Source: Bradyrhizobium sp. AUGA SZCCT0176 (lineage in GTDB: Bacteria > Pseudomonadota > Alphaproteobacteria > Rhizobiales > Xanthobacteraceae). From it: a stretch of DNA of 64,000 nucleotides. This document shows positions 1 to 7,648 of the stretch, piece after piece (the stretch's first letter is position 1; each line of letters opens with the position of its first letter). The translations under genes and the position numbers were made by a program. The notes under the pieces are model-generated. The model did not search any database. It saw nothing but the letters and a program-made list of their open reading frames with translations, and was not told where the DNA came from. The stretch covers positions 62,001-126,000 of the forward strand of contig NZ_JAFCMB010000008.1 of the NCBI RefSeq assembly GCF_018130145.1, written 5' to 3'.

Positions 1-627
1 CGTGCCCTGGTTACGCACGATGATGCTCTCGTCCGACATCGCGGGCACATAGGCGCCGCCGGCCGTGCAGGAGCCCATCACAATGGCGATCTGCGGAATG
101 CCTTGCGCCGACATCTGCGCCTGGTTGTAGAAGATGCGGCCGAAATGCCGCTCGTCGGGAAAGATCTCGTCCTGCAGCGGCAGGAACGCGCCGCCGGAAT
201 CGACCATGTAGACGCAGGGCAGATTGTTCTGCCGCGCGATGTCCTGCGCGCGCAGATGCTTCTTCACGGTCATCGGATAATAGGTGCCGCCCTTGATGGT
301 GGCGTCGTTGGCGACGATGACGCATTCGCGGCCCGAGATGCGCCCTACCCCGGTGATGACGCTGGCGGAATGGACGTCGCCGCCATAGAGGCCGTGGGCG
401 GCCAGCGGCGACAATTCGAGGAACGCGGTCCCGGGATCGACCAGTAGGTCGACACGCTGGCGCGCCAGCATTTTGCCGCGCGAGGTATGCCGCGCGCGCG
501 AGGTCTTGCCGCCGCCGCCGGCAACCACCTTGAGTTTTTCACGGAGGTCGGCGACGAGGCCGCGCATCACTTCAGCGTTGCGGGCAAAATCGGCGGATGT
601 GGGATCGATCGTTGAATGAAGCGACAT
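1..627 (-). CDS. Acyl-CoA carboxylase beta (carboxyltransferase) subunit, methylcrotonyl-CoA type, truncated by window edge
   Basis: Only the N-terminal 209 codons are in the window; the frame runs off the left edge. The start ATG is at 625-627. The protein shows the biotin-dependent carboxyltransferase beta layout: an N-terminal arm, GKMLARQRVDLLVDPG, then GVGRISGRECVIVANDATIKGGTYYPMT, DSGGAFLPLQDEIFPDE and GSCTAGGAYVPAMSDE, which line the acyl-CoA pocket. These segments resemble 3-methylcrotonyl-CoA carboxylase beta (leucine degradation), although propionyl/geranyl-CoA carboxylases share them. It is divergent from a TetR gene, which probably controls it. The family is seen in sequence; exact substrate is inference. 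Confidence 0.85.
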   Translation of the reverse strand, partial: MSLHSTIDPTSADFARNAEVMRGLVADLREKLKVVAGGGGKTSRARHTSRGKMLARQRVDLLVDPGTAFLELSPLAAHGLYGGDVHSASVITGVGRISGRECVIVANDATIKGGTYYPMTVKKHLRAQDIARQNNLPCVYMVDSGGAFLPLQDEIFPDERHFGRIFYNQAQMSAQGIPQIAIVMGSCTAGGAYVPAMSDESIIVRNQGT

Positions 628-791
628 GGCCTATCGTTTCTTTGAGTGACGGGCGGTGGTGCGTGGGCCTCTAGGACTAACGGGACAAGACCTCTCGCGA
701 AACGGCGCGACAGGCTGTACCATCTTTGCGGTGAAGTGTCCCGGCAGCCGCGATTGACGGCCCGTTTGCAGGATGATGTCTCCTCCGAATT

Positions 792-811
792 AAAAACGAT
801 CATACGTTTTT
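792..811. promoter_or_regulatory. Perfect inverted repeat in the carboxylase/TetR divergent intergenic region (candidate TetR operator)
   Basis: Arms AAAAACG (792-798) and CGTTTTT (805-811) flank the 6-base centre ATCATA. It lies in the 331-bp non-coding stretch between the carboxylase start (627) and the TetR start (959), 148 bp upstream of the regulator. A weaker partial palindrome with ATAC/GTAT ends lies near 906-921. TetR regulators commonly bind such palindromes next to their own gene; binding here is inference. I see no other feature in 628-958. Confidence 0.5.
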
Positions 812-958
812 TTAATGGAGCCGCAAGAGGATGGTCATCATTTTCGATTTTCCGCCAAAATGTCACGTTATGCCGTTGAAATTCCTCACATCTCATGCAA
901 TAAACATACGGTCGTTTGTATCTTTACAGGCGACTTATTCGACCGCCCGGGGACCAAA

Positions 959-1606
959 ATGGCACGCACGATCGGCTCTTATGGCCCGAAGACGCTGGAA
1001 GCGATCCGCAAGGCCGGACTGCGCCTGATCTTCGAACAGGGCTATTCCGCGATGAGCCTGCGCGACCTCGCCGCCGAGGTCGGGATCCAGGTGGGGTCGC
1101 TGTACAATCATATCAGCACCAAGCAGGAACTGCTGTTCGAGCTGGTGCAGGACCACGTCAACGAGCTCATTCGTCAGCTCGATCTCGCGCTGGAAGGAAA
1201 GCAAAGTCCGGAGGAAAAGCTCCGCGCCTTCGTCGCATTCCACGTCACCTACCACATGAGCCGCAAGCGCGAGGTCTTCATCGCCAATTCCGAGCTGCGC
1301 AGCCTGGAGCCGAAGAACTATGAGGCGATCGTGGCGCTGCGCAGCGCCTATGAGGCGCGGCTGGCGCGTATCCTCTCGGACGGCGTTTCCGAAGGCGCCT
1401 TCGAAGTCGTTGACGTGAAGGTGGCGACGTTTGCGATCCTGGCGCTCCTGACCGGCCTCTGCACCTGGTACCGGCCGGGCGGACGCCTGACCAGGGACGC
1501 GATCATCGCCGCCCATGAGAAACTCGTGCTGTCGGGCGTGACGCCGCAGGCCGCGAGCGCCCCTGCCCGCAGCATCCGCAAGCCACGGCGCGTTGCAGCC
1601 GTCTAG
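959..1606 (+). CDS. TetR/AcrR family transcriptional regulator
   Basis: A 215-residue one-component repressor. The N-terminal helix-turn-helix is typical: LIFEQGYSAMSLRDLAAEVGIQVGSLYNHISTKQELLFELV at about residues 23-63. The C-terminal ligand domain is helical and ends in a basic tail. I chose the ATG at 959 because the HTH then starts near residue 10 and GGGGACC precedes it; the frame stays open upstream, so an earlier start cannot be excluded. It is divergent from the acyl-CoA carboxylase beta gene, suggesting control of branched-chain acyl-CoA catabolism, which is inference. Confidence 0.85.
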   Translation: MARTIGSYGPKTLEAIRKAGLRLIFEQGYSAMSLRDLAAEVGIQVGSLYNHISTKQELLFELVQDHVNELIRQLDLALEGKQSPEEKLRAFVAFHVTYHMSRKREVFIANSELRSLEPKNYEAIVALRSAYEARLARILSDGVSEGAFEVVDVKVATFAILALLTGLCTWYRPGGRLTRDAIIAAHEKLVLSGVTPQAASAPARSIRKPRRVAAV

Positions 1607-1639
1607 CAGCGGCGGACTCTTGAGCGCGAACGAGCAGCC

Positions 1640-2134
1640 ATGGCAGCCAATCACAAGCTCGACGACATCGACCTGAAGATATTGTCCGAGCTCCAGAAGG
1701 ATGGACGCATCCGGATCAACGAACTGGCCAGTCGTGTCGGCCTCTCCCTGCCGCCTTGCCTGCGGCGCGTGCGCTCCCTGCGCAGCCGCGGCGTGATCAA
1801 GGCGATCCGCGCCACGATCGACGAGAAGGTGCTCGGCTACGAGGTCGTGTCGTTCGTATCGATCCAGCTGGCGAGCCAGGCCAAGGCGACGCTGGAAGCG
1901 TTCGAAGCCTCGATTGCGACCTTGCCGCTGGTTCTGCAAAGCTGGCGCATCTCGGGAGAAGCGGACTTTTTACTCAAATGCGTTGCGCCCGATGTCGAGG
2001 GGATGCATCAGCAGCTTCGGCAGTTCGCCGCCATGCCCGAGGTCCGGACCATCAGAAGCCTGCCGGTCCTTGGCGTCGCGAAGGATGCGCCCTTGCCGAT
2101 CCCGGGGGATCCGACGCCCCGAACCGATCCCTAA
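1640..2134 (+). CDS. Lrp/AsnC family transcriptional regulator
   Basis: 164 residues, the usual Lrp/AsnC length. The N-terminal winged HTH reads LDDIDLKILSELQKDGRI, then RINELASRVGLSLPPCLRR. It is followed by a RAM ligand-binding domain with the conserved features GYEVVSFVSIQL and SGEADFLLKCVAPD. Such proteins form octamers and respond to amino acids. It starts 33 bp after the TetR gene in the same direction, so the two may be co-transcribed. It converges on the complex I subunit gene, with a 16-bp tandem repeat between the two ends. The effector is unknown. Confidence 0.88.
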   Translation: MAANHKLDDIDLKILSELQKDGRIRINELASRVGLSLPPCLRRVRSLRSRGVIKAIRATIDEKVLGYEVVSFVSIQLASQAKATLEAFEASIATLPLVLQSWRISGEADFLLKCVAPDVEGMHQQLRQFAAMPEVRTIRSLPVLGVAKDAPLPIPGDPTPRTDP

Positions 2135-2140
2135 CGCTTC

Positions 2141-2204
2141 AATGGGTTCAGGACTTAATGGGTTCAGGACTTGGTGGCTTCAGGACTTAGTGGGTCCAGG
2201 GCTC
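2141..2204. repeat. Four tandem 16-bp units overlapping the 3' end of the complex I subunit gene
   Basis: Units at 2141-2156 and 2157-2172 are identical (AATGGGTTCAGGACTT). Unit 2173-2188 differs at two positions and unit 2189-2204 is more diverged. The last unit holds the codons for the C-terminal Trp-Thr-His of the minus-strand gene plus part of its stop. The array therefore looks like repeated duplication of the gene's own 3' end into the spacer beyond the stop codon. Confidence 0.8.
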
Positions 2205-2492
2205 GCCGCGCCGGAACGCGAAATTATCGGCATAGGCGACCTGCCGGTGCGCGGAGTCCTTGGGTTCGATCACCTGATAGGGAATGCCCTTGCGCTCGCA
2301 ATAGGCCACCGCGTCTTCCTTGGTATCGAAGCGGAGCGTGAGCTGCTGCTTCATGTCGCCGGATGAGGTCCACCCCATCAGCGGTTCAATGGCCCGGGGC
2401 TGCTCGGGCTCATAGTCGAGCTGCCACTCCCGGGTCTTGGCCCTCCCCGATTGCATCGCGTTTTTGGCAGGTTTAAAAATGCGTGCGGTCAT
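2187..2492 (-). CDS. ETC complex I subunit, NDUFS4-like accessory protein
   Basis: 101 residues matching the alphaproteobacterial/mitochondrial NDUFS4 (18 kDa, AQDQ) family. The start MTARIFKPAKNAMQSG and the core WQLDYEP, PLMGWTSSGDMKQQLTLRFDTKEDAVAYCERKGIPYQV, and C-terminal YADNFAFRRGEPWTH are diagnostic. The protein is an accessory subunit on the peripheral arm of NADH:ubiquinone oxidoreductase. The ATG at 2490-2492 gives the normal family length; the open frame extends upstream but without similarity. It stands alone, away from the main nuo operon, as is usual for this subunit. Confidence 0.9.
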   Translation of the reverse strand: MTARIFKPAKNAMQSGRAKTREWQLDYEPEQPRAIEPLMGWTSSGDMKQQLTLRFDTKEDAVAYCERKGIPYQVIEPKDSAHRQVAYADNFAFRRGEPWTH

Positions 2493-2514
2493 GGATGGCC
2501 GGGTCCTCAGAGAT

Positions 2515-2544
2515 ATGCGACTTAACGACATGCGACTTAACGAC
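2515..2544. repeat. Perfect 15-bp tandem duplication upstream of the complex I subunit gene
   Basis: ATGCGACTTAACGAC occurs twice head to tail at 2515-2529 and 2530-2544, 23 bp upstream of the gene's ATG and within its leader. No function is evident. It may be a recent slippage product. Confidence 0.7.
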
Positions 2545-2777
2545 AGGGGTACTTGGAGAGTTTTGGCGGAAACCGCCGGGATAGTATAAATACACCTTTC
2601 AGGGATTTGATCGGTGATTCCATAACCCCGGATGTACCATTTCCGGACCGGTATAGTCATTATGCTGCACTGTGACAATCTTCGTCCGCCCTGCGGCCAG
2701 GGTATGGTTCGAGGCCAGATTCAAGGCTTGGTCCTGCGGCGCGATCGTCCCGACAGCATCACATCGAAGCGGCTCCC

Positions 2778-3926
2778 ATGAAAATCAACGCCACCCTGCC
2801 CGAAAAAGGACGCGACCTCCGGCTCGACCTGTTTCGCGGGGTTGCGAACTGGGCGATCTATCTGGATCACATCCCGGACAACGTGGTGAACTGGATCACG
2901 ACCCGCAACTACGGCTTCAGCGACGCGGCCGACCTGTTCGTTTTCATTTCCGGATATACTGCCTCCTTCGTCTATGCCCGGATGATGCTCGACCGCGGCT
3001 TCATCGTCGGCGCCACGCGGCTGACCAAGCGCGTCTGGCAGCTCTACGTCGCCCATATCATCCTGTTCGTGATCTATATCGCCTCGATCAGCTACCTCGC
3101 GCTGCGGTTTGGCGATTCCGAGCTCGTCAACGAGTTCAACGTCGTCGGCCTGGTCGACAACGCAACCGAAACGTTGCGCCAAGGCTTGTTCCTGAAGTTC
3201 AAGCCGGTAAATCTCGACGTGCTGCCGCTCTACATCGTGCTGATGGGGCTGTTCCCGCCGGTGCTGTGGATGATGCTGCGCCAGCCCAACTGGACCATGG
3301 TCGCCGCGATCGTGCTGTGGCTGGTGTCGCGGCAGACCGGCTGGAACCTGGCGGCCTATCCCGCCGGAACCTGGTACTTCAACCCGTTCGCCTGGCAGGT
3401 GTTGTTCGTGTTCGGCTCCTGGTGCGCGCTCGGCGGCGCCCGGCGGTCGGCGGCGGTAATCAATCACCCGCTGACGCTGTATTTCTGTATCGCCTACCTG
3501 CTGTTGGGGCTGGTCATGACGATGGCCGGCAGGTTTCCGGATTTCGGAAACATGTTCCCGCATTGGCTCTATTCGATGTTCAATCCGAACGACAAGACCA
3601 ATCTGGCGCCCTACCGCTTCATCCATTTCGTGGTGATCGTGATCATGGTGATCCGGTTCATCCCGAAGGATTGGCCGGCGCTGGAATGGAGAATATTCGA
3701 TCCGCTGGTGGTCTGCGGCCAGCAATCGCTCGCGGTGTTCTGCGTCGGCGTGTTCCTCTCGTTCGTCGGGCACTTCCAGCTGTCGCTAAGTTCCGGTTCG
3801 CTGTTCGCGCAGATCTTCGTCAGCGTAACCGGCATTGCGATCATGACCATCGTCGCCTACTACATTTCCTGGTCGAAACGGCAGGACAAGCCGCTGCCCA
3901 AGCCGGTGGCGCCGAAAGCCGCCTGA
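2778..3926 (+). CDS. opgC: OpgC-family membrane acyltransferase
   Basis: 382 residues with the OpgC N-terminus: RDLRLDLFRGVANWAIYLDHIPDNVVNWITTRNYGFSDAADLFVFISGYTASFVYARMM, followed by about ten hydrophobic segments. OpgC proteins sit in the inner membrane and transfer succinyl or similar acyl groups to osmoregulated periplasmic glucans or other exported polysaccharide. No opgG/opgH lies next to it, so the acceptor is uncertain. The ATG at 2778 gives a short cytoplasmic tail before the first helix. Downstream is a convergent carbamoyltransferase gene. Family call is confident, substrate is not. Confidence 0.85.
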   Translation: MKINATLPEKGRDLRLDLFRGVANWAIYLDHIPDNVVNWITTRNYGFSDAADLFVFISGYTASFVYARMMLDRGFIVGATRLTKRVWQLYVAHIILFVIYIASISYLALRFGDSELVNEFNVVGLVDNATETLRQGLFLKFKPVNLDVLPLYIVLMGLFPPVLWMMLRQPNWTMVAAIVLWLVSRQTGWNLAAYPAGTWYFNPFAWQVLFVFGSWCALGGARRSAAVINHPLTLYFCIAYLLLGLVMTMAGRFPDFGNMFPHWLYSMFNPNDKTNLAPYRFIHFVVIVIMVIRFIPKDWPALEWRIFDPLVVCGQQSLAVFCVGVFLSFVGHFQLSLSSGSLFAQIFVSVTGIAIMTIVAYYISWSKRQDKPLPKPVAPKAA

Positions 3927-3967
3927 TCGAGGCGGCTTGATCCGGGTGCCTTACAAAACGGCCACCT

Positions 3968-5776
3968 TTAGGCCGGCCGGGCGGTCGCTGACACCAGGTT
4001 CCTCACGTCGTCGTAGGTATCGACCAGCGGTCCGACGATCTTGTGCATGGCGGTCTTCGATACCACCGTGTCGTGCATGATCAGATGGTCGACCCCCGTG
4101 GTCAGGAAGCAGGCCACAGCATCGCGCGGCGTTTCGACGATCGGCTCGCCCTTGATGTTGTATGACGTGTTGATCAGCACGGGAACGCCGGTCAGCGCGT
4201 CGAACTCCTTCAGCAACTGGTACAGCCTCGGATTGGTCGCTTCGCGCACGGTCTGGACGCGCGCCGTACCGTCGACATGCACGATCGCCGGAATCTTGTC
4301 GCGCCATTCAGGGCGAACCGGTTTCGCAAGCAGCATGAACGGCGAATCCGCGTCGCCCTCGAAAATGTCCTTCATCCGCTCGGCCAATACGATCGGCGCG
4401 AACGGGCGGAACGCCTGGCGGTGCTTGACGCGGCTGTTCAGGATGTCCTTCATCTCGGGCTTGCGGGGATCACCGAGCAGGCTGCGGTTGCCGAGCGCCC
4501 GCGGGCCGAACTCCGAGCCGCCCTGAAACCAGCCGATCACCCGCTGATCCGCGAGCAACTTCGCGGTATCGCGGCAAATATTGTCGCTGCGTCTCGCGTC
4601 GATCTGGATGCGCACCAGAAACCGCTGCAGCGCAGCCGCGACATCCGCATCGCTATAGGGCTTGCCGATATAGGAATGCTCCATGACGAAGTTGCGGCGC
4701 TGCTTCAGGATCTCGAGCCAGCCATAATACGCGCAGCCGATCGCAATGCCGTCATCGCCGGTCGCCGGCTGGATCCAGATATTGTCGAAACCGGCTTCAC
4801 GGGCGAGCCGGCCATTGGCCACGCAGTTCAGGGCGACACCACCGGCCATCGTCAGGTTCTTGGCGCCGGTCGTTTCGCGAAGCCAGCGGGCGCGCGCGAG
4901 CAGCACGTTCTCGGTATCGTCCTGCACCCGCCAGGCCAAATCCTCCCAGTGCCGCATCGCCGGGCTCTTTTCCCAGTTGCTGCCGTCCTGGATGTAGGGC
5001 TGCTTGAGATCGGTGGTCCAGTGCGGTACCTGCAGCGTGCCGTCGGTCAGCCCCATCAGGCTCTTGACCTGGTTGTGGCGGCCATAGGGCGCGAGCCCCA
5101 TCAGCTCGCCGCATTTATTCCAGTCGCCGAAAATGTAGGTCGACGCCCGGCTGTAGAGCGCGCCCATCCCCGGCATGTTGTAGAATTCATCGCTCAGGAA
5201 GCCGCGGTCCGGCTCCATGAAAACCTTCTTCAGGCATTCGAGCGTCGATCCCTTGAACTTGTAATAGCTCTCGGATTCGCGCGCGAGCGGCGTTGCGGTG
5301 TCGCTCGAGGGATAGGACTCCATGACATCGGACTGATAGCTGCCGACGCCATCGACGATCATCACCACGCCTTCCTCGAACGGCGATACCGCGAACGCGC
5401 TGTAGGCGTGCGCCAGATGGTGGGAGATCGTCACCACCTTGTCCTGACGCGACAGGTACAACGGGTGCTTGGCCGCGTCGTCCCGTTCAAATTCGGGAAG
5501 GAAGCCCGGCGCGTCAAAATAGACCAGCCGTTCTTCCATTTCCCCCACCGGCATGATGTAGCAATTGCGAACGATCAGATCGATATCATCCAGCGTGATG
5601 CCTTCAGCCTCGAGGCAATAATCGATCACCTCCTTGTAAAAGCCGGACGCATGCTTGACCCGCGTGATCCGCTCCTTGGCGATCGCGAATGCGATGACGC
5701 CGTCACGCAACAGGCAGGCGCTCACATCATGGTCGTAGGTGTTCAGGCCGAGAACATAGGTGTGCTGTTTGGGCAT
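3968..5776 (-). CDS. NodU/CmcH/TobZ-type carbamoyltransferase
   Basis: 602 residues with the two-part architecture of O-carbamoyltransferases. The N-terminal YrdC/Kae1-like domain carries SHHLAHAYSAF at 118-128 and GGVALNCVANGRL at 312-324. The C-terminal half carries GWFQGGSEFGPRALGNRSLLGDPR at 415-438 and SYNIKGEPIVETPRDAV. Enzymes of this family make carbamoyl-adenylate from carbamoyl phosphate and ATP and pass the carbamoyl group to a sugar or antibiotic hydroxyl. It need not be nodulation NodU: no nod genes or nod box are visible. A 10-bp phased direct repeat lies 155-194 bp upstream. The acceptor is unknown. Confidence 0.85.
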   Translation of the reverse strand: MPKQHTYVLGLNTYDHDVSACLLRDGVIAFAIAKERITRVKHASGFYKEVIDYCLEAEGITLDDIDLIVRNCYIMPVGEMEERLVYFDAPGFLPEFERDDAAKHPLYLSRQDKVVTISHHLAHAYSAFAVSPFEEGVVMIVDGVGSYQSDVMESYPSSDTATPLARESESYYKFKGSTLECLKKVFMEPDRGFLSDEFYNMPGMGALYSRASTYIFGDWNKCGELMGLAPYGRHNQVKSLMGLTDGTLQVPHWTTDLKQPYIQDGSNWEKSPAMRHWEDLAWRVQDDTENVLLARARWLRETTGAKNLTMAGGVALNCVANGRLAREAGFDNIWIQPATGDDGIAIGCAYYGWLEILKQRRNFVMEHSYIGKPYSDADVAAALQRFLVRIQIDARRSDNICRDTAKLLADQRVIGWFQGGSEFGPRALGNRSLLGDPRKPEMKDILNSRVKHRQAFRPFAPIVLAERMKDIFEGDADSPFMLLAKPVRPEWRDKIPAIVHVDGTARVQTVREATNPRLYQLLKEFDALTGVPVLINTSYNIKGEPIVETPRDAVACFLTTGVDHLIMHDTVVSKTAMHKIVGPLVDTYDDVRNLVSATARPA

Positions 5777-5930
5777 GGATACTCTTTAAGGCGGGGGACC
5801 GTCGTGCGCGAGATGTCGACTTCAAGTTGTTGGCGTGGGCTTGTTCGGTTTCTTGCCTGATTTCTCGGCTGGTTTGTCGTGCCGAGTTTTCGTTTCGGTA
5901 ATTCTGCAGTGCACAATCGTCGGACAGAAA

Positions 5931-5970
5931 GATGAACGAAGATGAACAAAGATGAACAAAGATTAACGGC
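5931..5970. repeat. 10-bp phased direct repeats upstream of the carbamoyltransferase gene
   Basis: Four consecutive decamers: GATGAACGAA, GATGAACAAA, GATGAACAAA, GATTAACGGC. The exact one-helical-turn spacing puts each copy on the same DNA face, as in direct-repeat binding sites. The rest of the 388-bp stretch 5777-6164 is AT-rich leader and promoter DNA for the two divergent genes; I see no gene in it. Confidence 0.6.
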
Positions 5971-6164
5971 GCGACGCGAGAATTCGTCGCAAGCCGGAGT
6001 GTAACTTGACCTTATCTTTCCATCTTAATAAAGTCCCGAATTGCCGGAAGAACCTTAGTAAAGATATTATCTTAGCTCATCTGAACCGAAAGCATTTTCG
6101 AGCGTCTAAGTTTGATAGTGCGGAAAAGTCCAGGTGGTTTTGAAAGTGACCGGGAGATTCTAGA

Positions 6165-6467
6165 ATGGCTAAACGCTACAATATCCTGACGCGTTGTCTT
6201 GCAGCGCTCGCCCTGTTGTTCGTCTACGTCGCCAGTACGTCTGCCATTCTGGTAGGTGCAACGACCTCGCCGGCGGAAGCCCGCGGTGGAAGAGGCCGTG
6301 GCGGCGGATGGGGCCGCGGCGGTGGTCGTGGTTTCTATCGCGGCGGTGGCTGGGGTCGTGGATATGGCCGTGGCCGAGGCTATGGCTTCTACGGTGTTCC
6401 CGTGGTTCGTGGCGGACCGCGTTGCTGGTGGAATGCCTACGGCGTTCGCGTCTGCAGGTATTATTGA
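6165..6467 (+). CDS. Small secreted Gly/Arg-rich protein
   Basis: 100 residues. An N-terminal signal peptide (hydrophobic LAALALLFVYVASTSAILVGA, cleavage near ATTSPAEA) is followed by a low-complexity GGRGRGGGWGRGGGRG-type region. The tail contains two Cys (PRCWWNAYGVRVCRYY) that could form a disulfide. A GGGAG ribosome binding site precedes the ATG and a strong terminator follows at 6518. Bradyrhizobia carry many such Gly-rich envelope proteins; function is unknown. Confidence 0.8.
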   Translation: MAKRYNILTRCLAALALLFVYVASTSAILVGATTSPAEARGGRGRGGGWGRGGGRGFYRGGGWGRGYGRGRGYGFYGVPVVRGGPRCWWNAYGVRVCRYY

Positions 6468-6517
6468 TACCGGACTGATCGGCGAAATTTACGCCACGGT
6501 CTAAACAATAATCAGGT

Positions 6518-6545
6518 GTGCCGGACAACCGGCACGCCTTTTTCT
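6518..6545 (+). terminator. Rho-independent terminator of the Gly/Arg-rich protein gene
   Basis: Perfect 7-bp stem GTGCCGG/CCGGCAC (6518-6524, 6529-6535) with loop ACAA, followed by GCCTTTTTC. It sits 51 bp after the stop codon. Confidence 0.85.
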
Positions 6546-6583
6546 TTGCCGCCAATTTGACACCTCCACTGCGCGATATGTGG

Positions 6584-6736
6584 CTAGCTCGATAGCCACG
6601 TGTTCGGTATGAGCGCGCTGCGCTCAATCGATATGCGCAGTCTCTGCGTTGCGCGCGCGACCGCTGTTGTAAGTGTCAGCGCGCCGGCACCGAGGATGAA
6701 GCCGCGGCGGGGTTGAGATCGACGAAGCGGACTCAC
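6584..6736 (-). pseudogene. Orphan twin-arginine signal peptide (50-aa frame), probable gene remnant
   Basis: A GTG-started frame encodes MSPLRRSQPRRGF followed by ILGAGALTLTTAVARA, a good twin-arginine signal-peptide shape. After about 20 more residues without recognisable similarity it stops. No mature domain follows. It lies 78 bp downstream of the cyclase gene on the same strand. The likely reading is the 5' end of a lost exported redox protein or hydrolase, but a genuine small exported peptide cannot be ruled out. Confidence 0.35.
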
Positions 6737-6814
6737 TCCCGCAGAAGCATCCGCCAACGGGCTGGACGCAATTCCATCATGAATTCCTCTCGGCCTTTCT
6801 CGCTGGCGATGGAT

Positions 6815-7591
6815 CTATCCGTCGAGAATAGCGACGGCCCGGGTCCAGCCCGCCGAGGCGCGTTCGATCTTCACCGGGAAGCAGGACACCATGAACCCGG
6901 TCGATGGCAGTTGCTCGAGGTTGTGCAACTTCTCGATGTGGCAATAGCCGATGTGACGGCCGGCCTTGTGGCCTTCCCAGATCAGGCTGGCGTCCTTGGT
7001 CTCGGCATATTTCTGCGCGGTGTAGACGAACGGCGCATCCCAGCTCCAGCCGTCGATGCCGGTCAGCCGCACGCCGCGCTCCAGAAGATACATCGTCGCC
7101 TCATAGCCCATGCCGCAGCCCGAGGTGACGTAATCCTGTTGGCCATATTTCATGCCGGCGCTGGTGTTAACCACCACGATTTCCAGCGGCGACAGCGTAT
7201 GACCGATACGCTTGAGCTCGTTCTCCACGTCCTTGGCGGTCGCCACATAGCCGTCGGCAAAATGCCGGAAGTCGAGCTTCACCCCCGGCTGCAGGCACCA
7301 TTCCAGCGGCACTTCGTCGATGGTCCAGGATCGCTCGCCCCGGTTCATGGTGGGATGGAAGTGCCAGGGCGCATCCAGGTGGGTGCCGTTGTGGGTCGAG
7401 AGCTGCACCTGTTCGACCGCCCAGCCCTGCCCGTCCGGCAGGTCTTCGGCCTTCAGCCCGTCAAAGAACGGCAGCATGCGCGGCAGGCCCTGCTGGTGGT
7501 CGATGTACTGGATGGTCGGGTGACCGCCCGGCGGATCGGCGGGTACATCGTTTTGCAGGGGAACGGAGATATCGATCAACTTACGCGCCAT
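6815..7591 (-). CDS. Cyclase family protein (kynurenine-formamidase-like metal hydrolase)
   Basis: 258 residues. The N-terminus LIDISVPLQNDVPADPPGG and the motif STHNGTHLDAPWHF (about residues 85-98) are the HxGTHxDxPxH metal-binding signature of the cyclase/KynB superfamily. Further conserved blocks are VVVNTSAGM and TGIDGWSWDAPF. These enzymes hydrolyse amide or lactone-type bonds in aromatic and related metabolites. The gene lies 57 bp after the FAH-family gene on the same strand and faces an ABC importer, suggesting uptake and breakdown of one compound. The substrate is unknown. Confidence 0.85.
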   Translation of the reverse strand: MARKLIDISVPLQNDVPADPPGGHPTIQYIDHQQGLPRMLPFFDGLKAEDLPDGQGWAVEQVQLSTHNGTHLDAPWHFHPTMNRGERSWTIDEVPLEWCLQPGVKLDFRHFADGYVATAKDVENELKRIGHTLSPLEIVVVNTSAGMKYGQQDYVTSGCGMGYEATMYLLERGVRLTGIDGWSWDAPFVYTAQKYAETKDASLIWEGHKAGRHIGYCHIEKLHNLEQLPSTGFMVSCFPVKIERASAGWTRAVAILDG

Positions 7592-7648
7592 TGGCGTTTC
7601 CTCACTGAATGTTTTTGGTTCTTGTTGTGGTGGCGTGGTCGCGGCGGC

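Noticed and set aside
3968..5776. Calling the carbamoyltransferase NodU and the region symbiotic
   Set aside because: No nodABC, nod box, nif or fix structural genes are visible; broad family name is safer.
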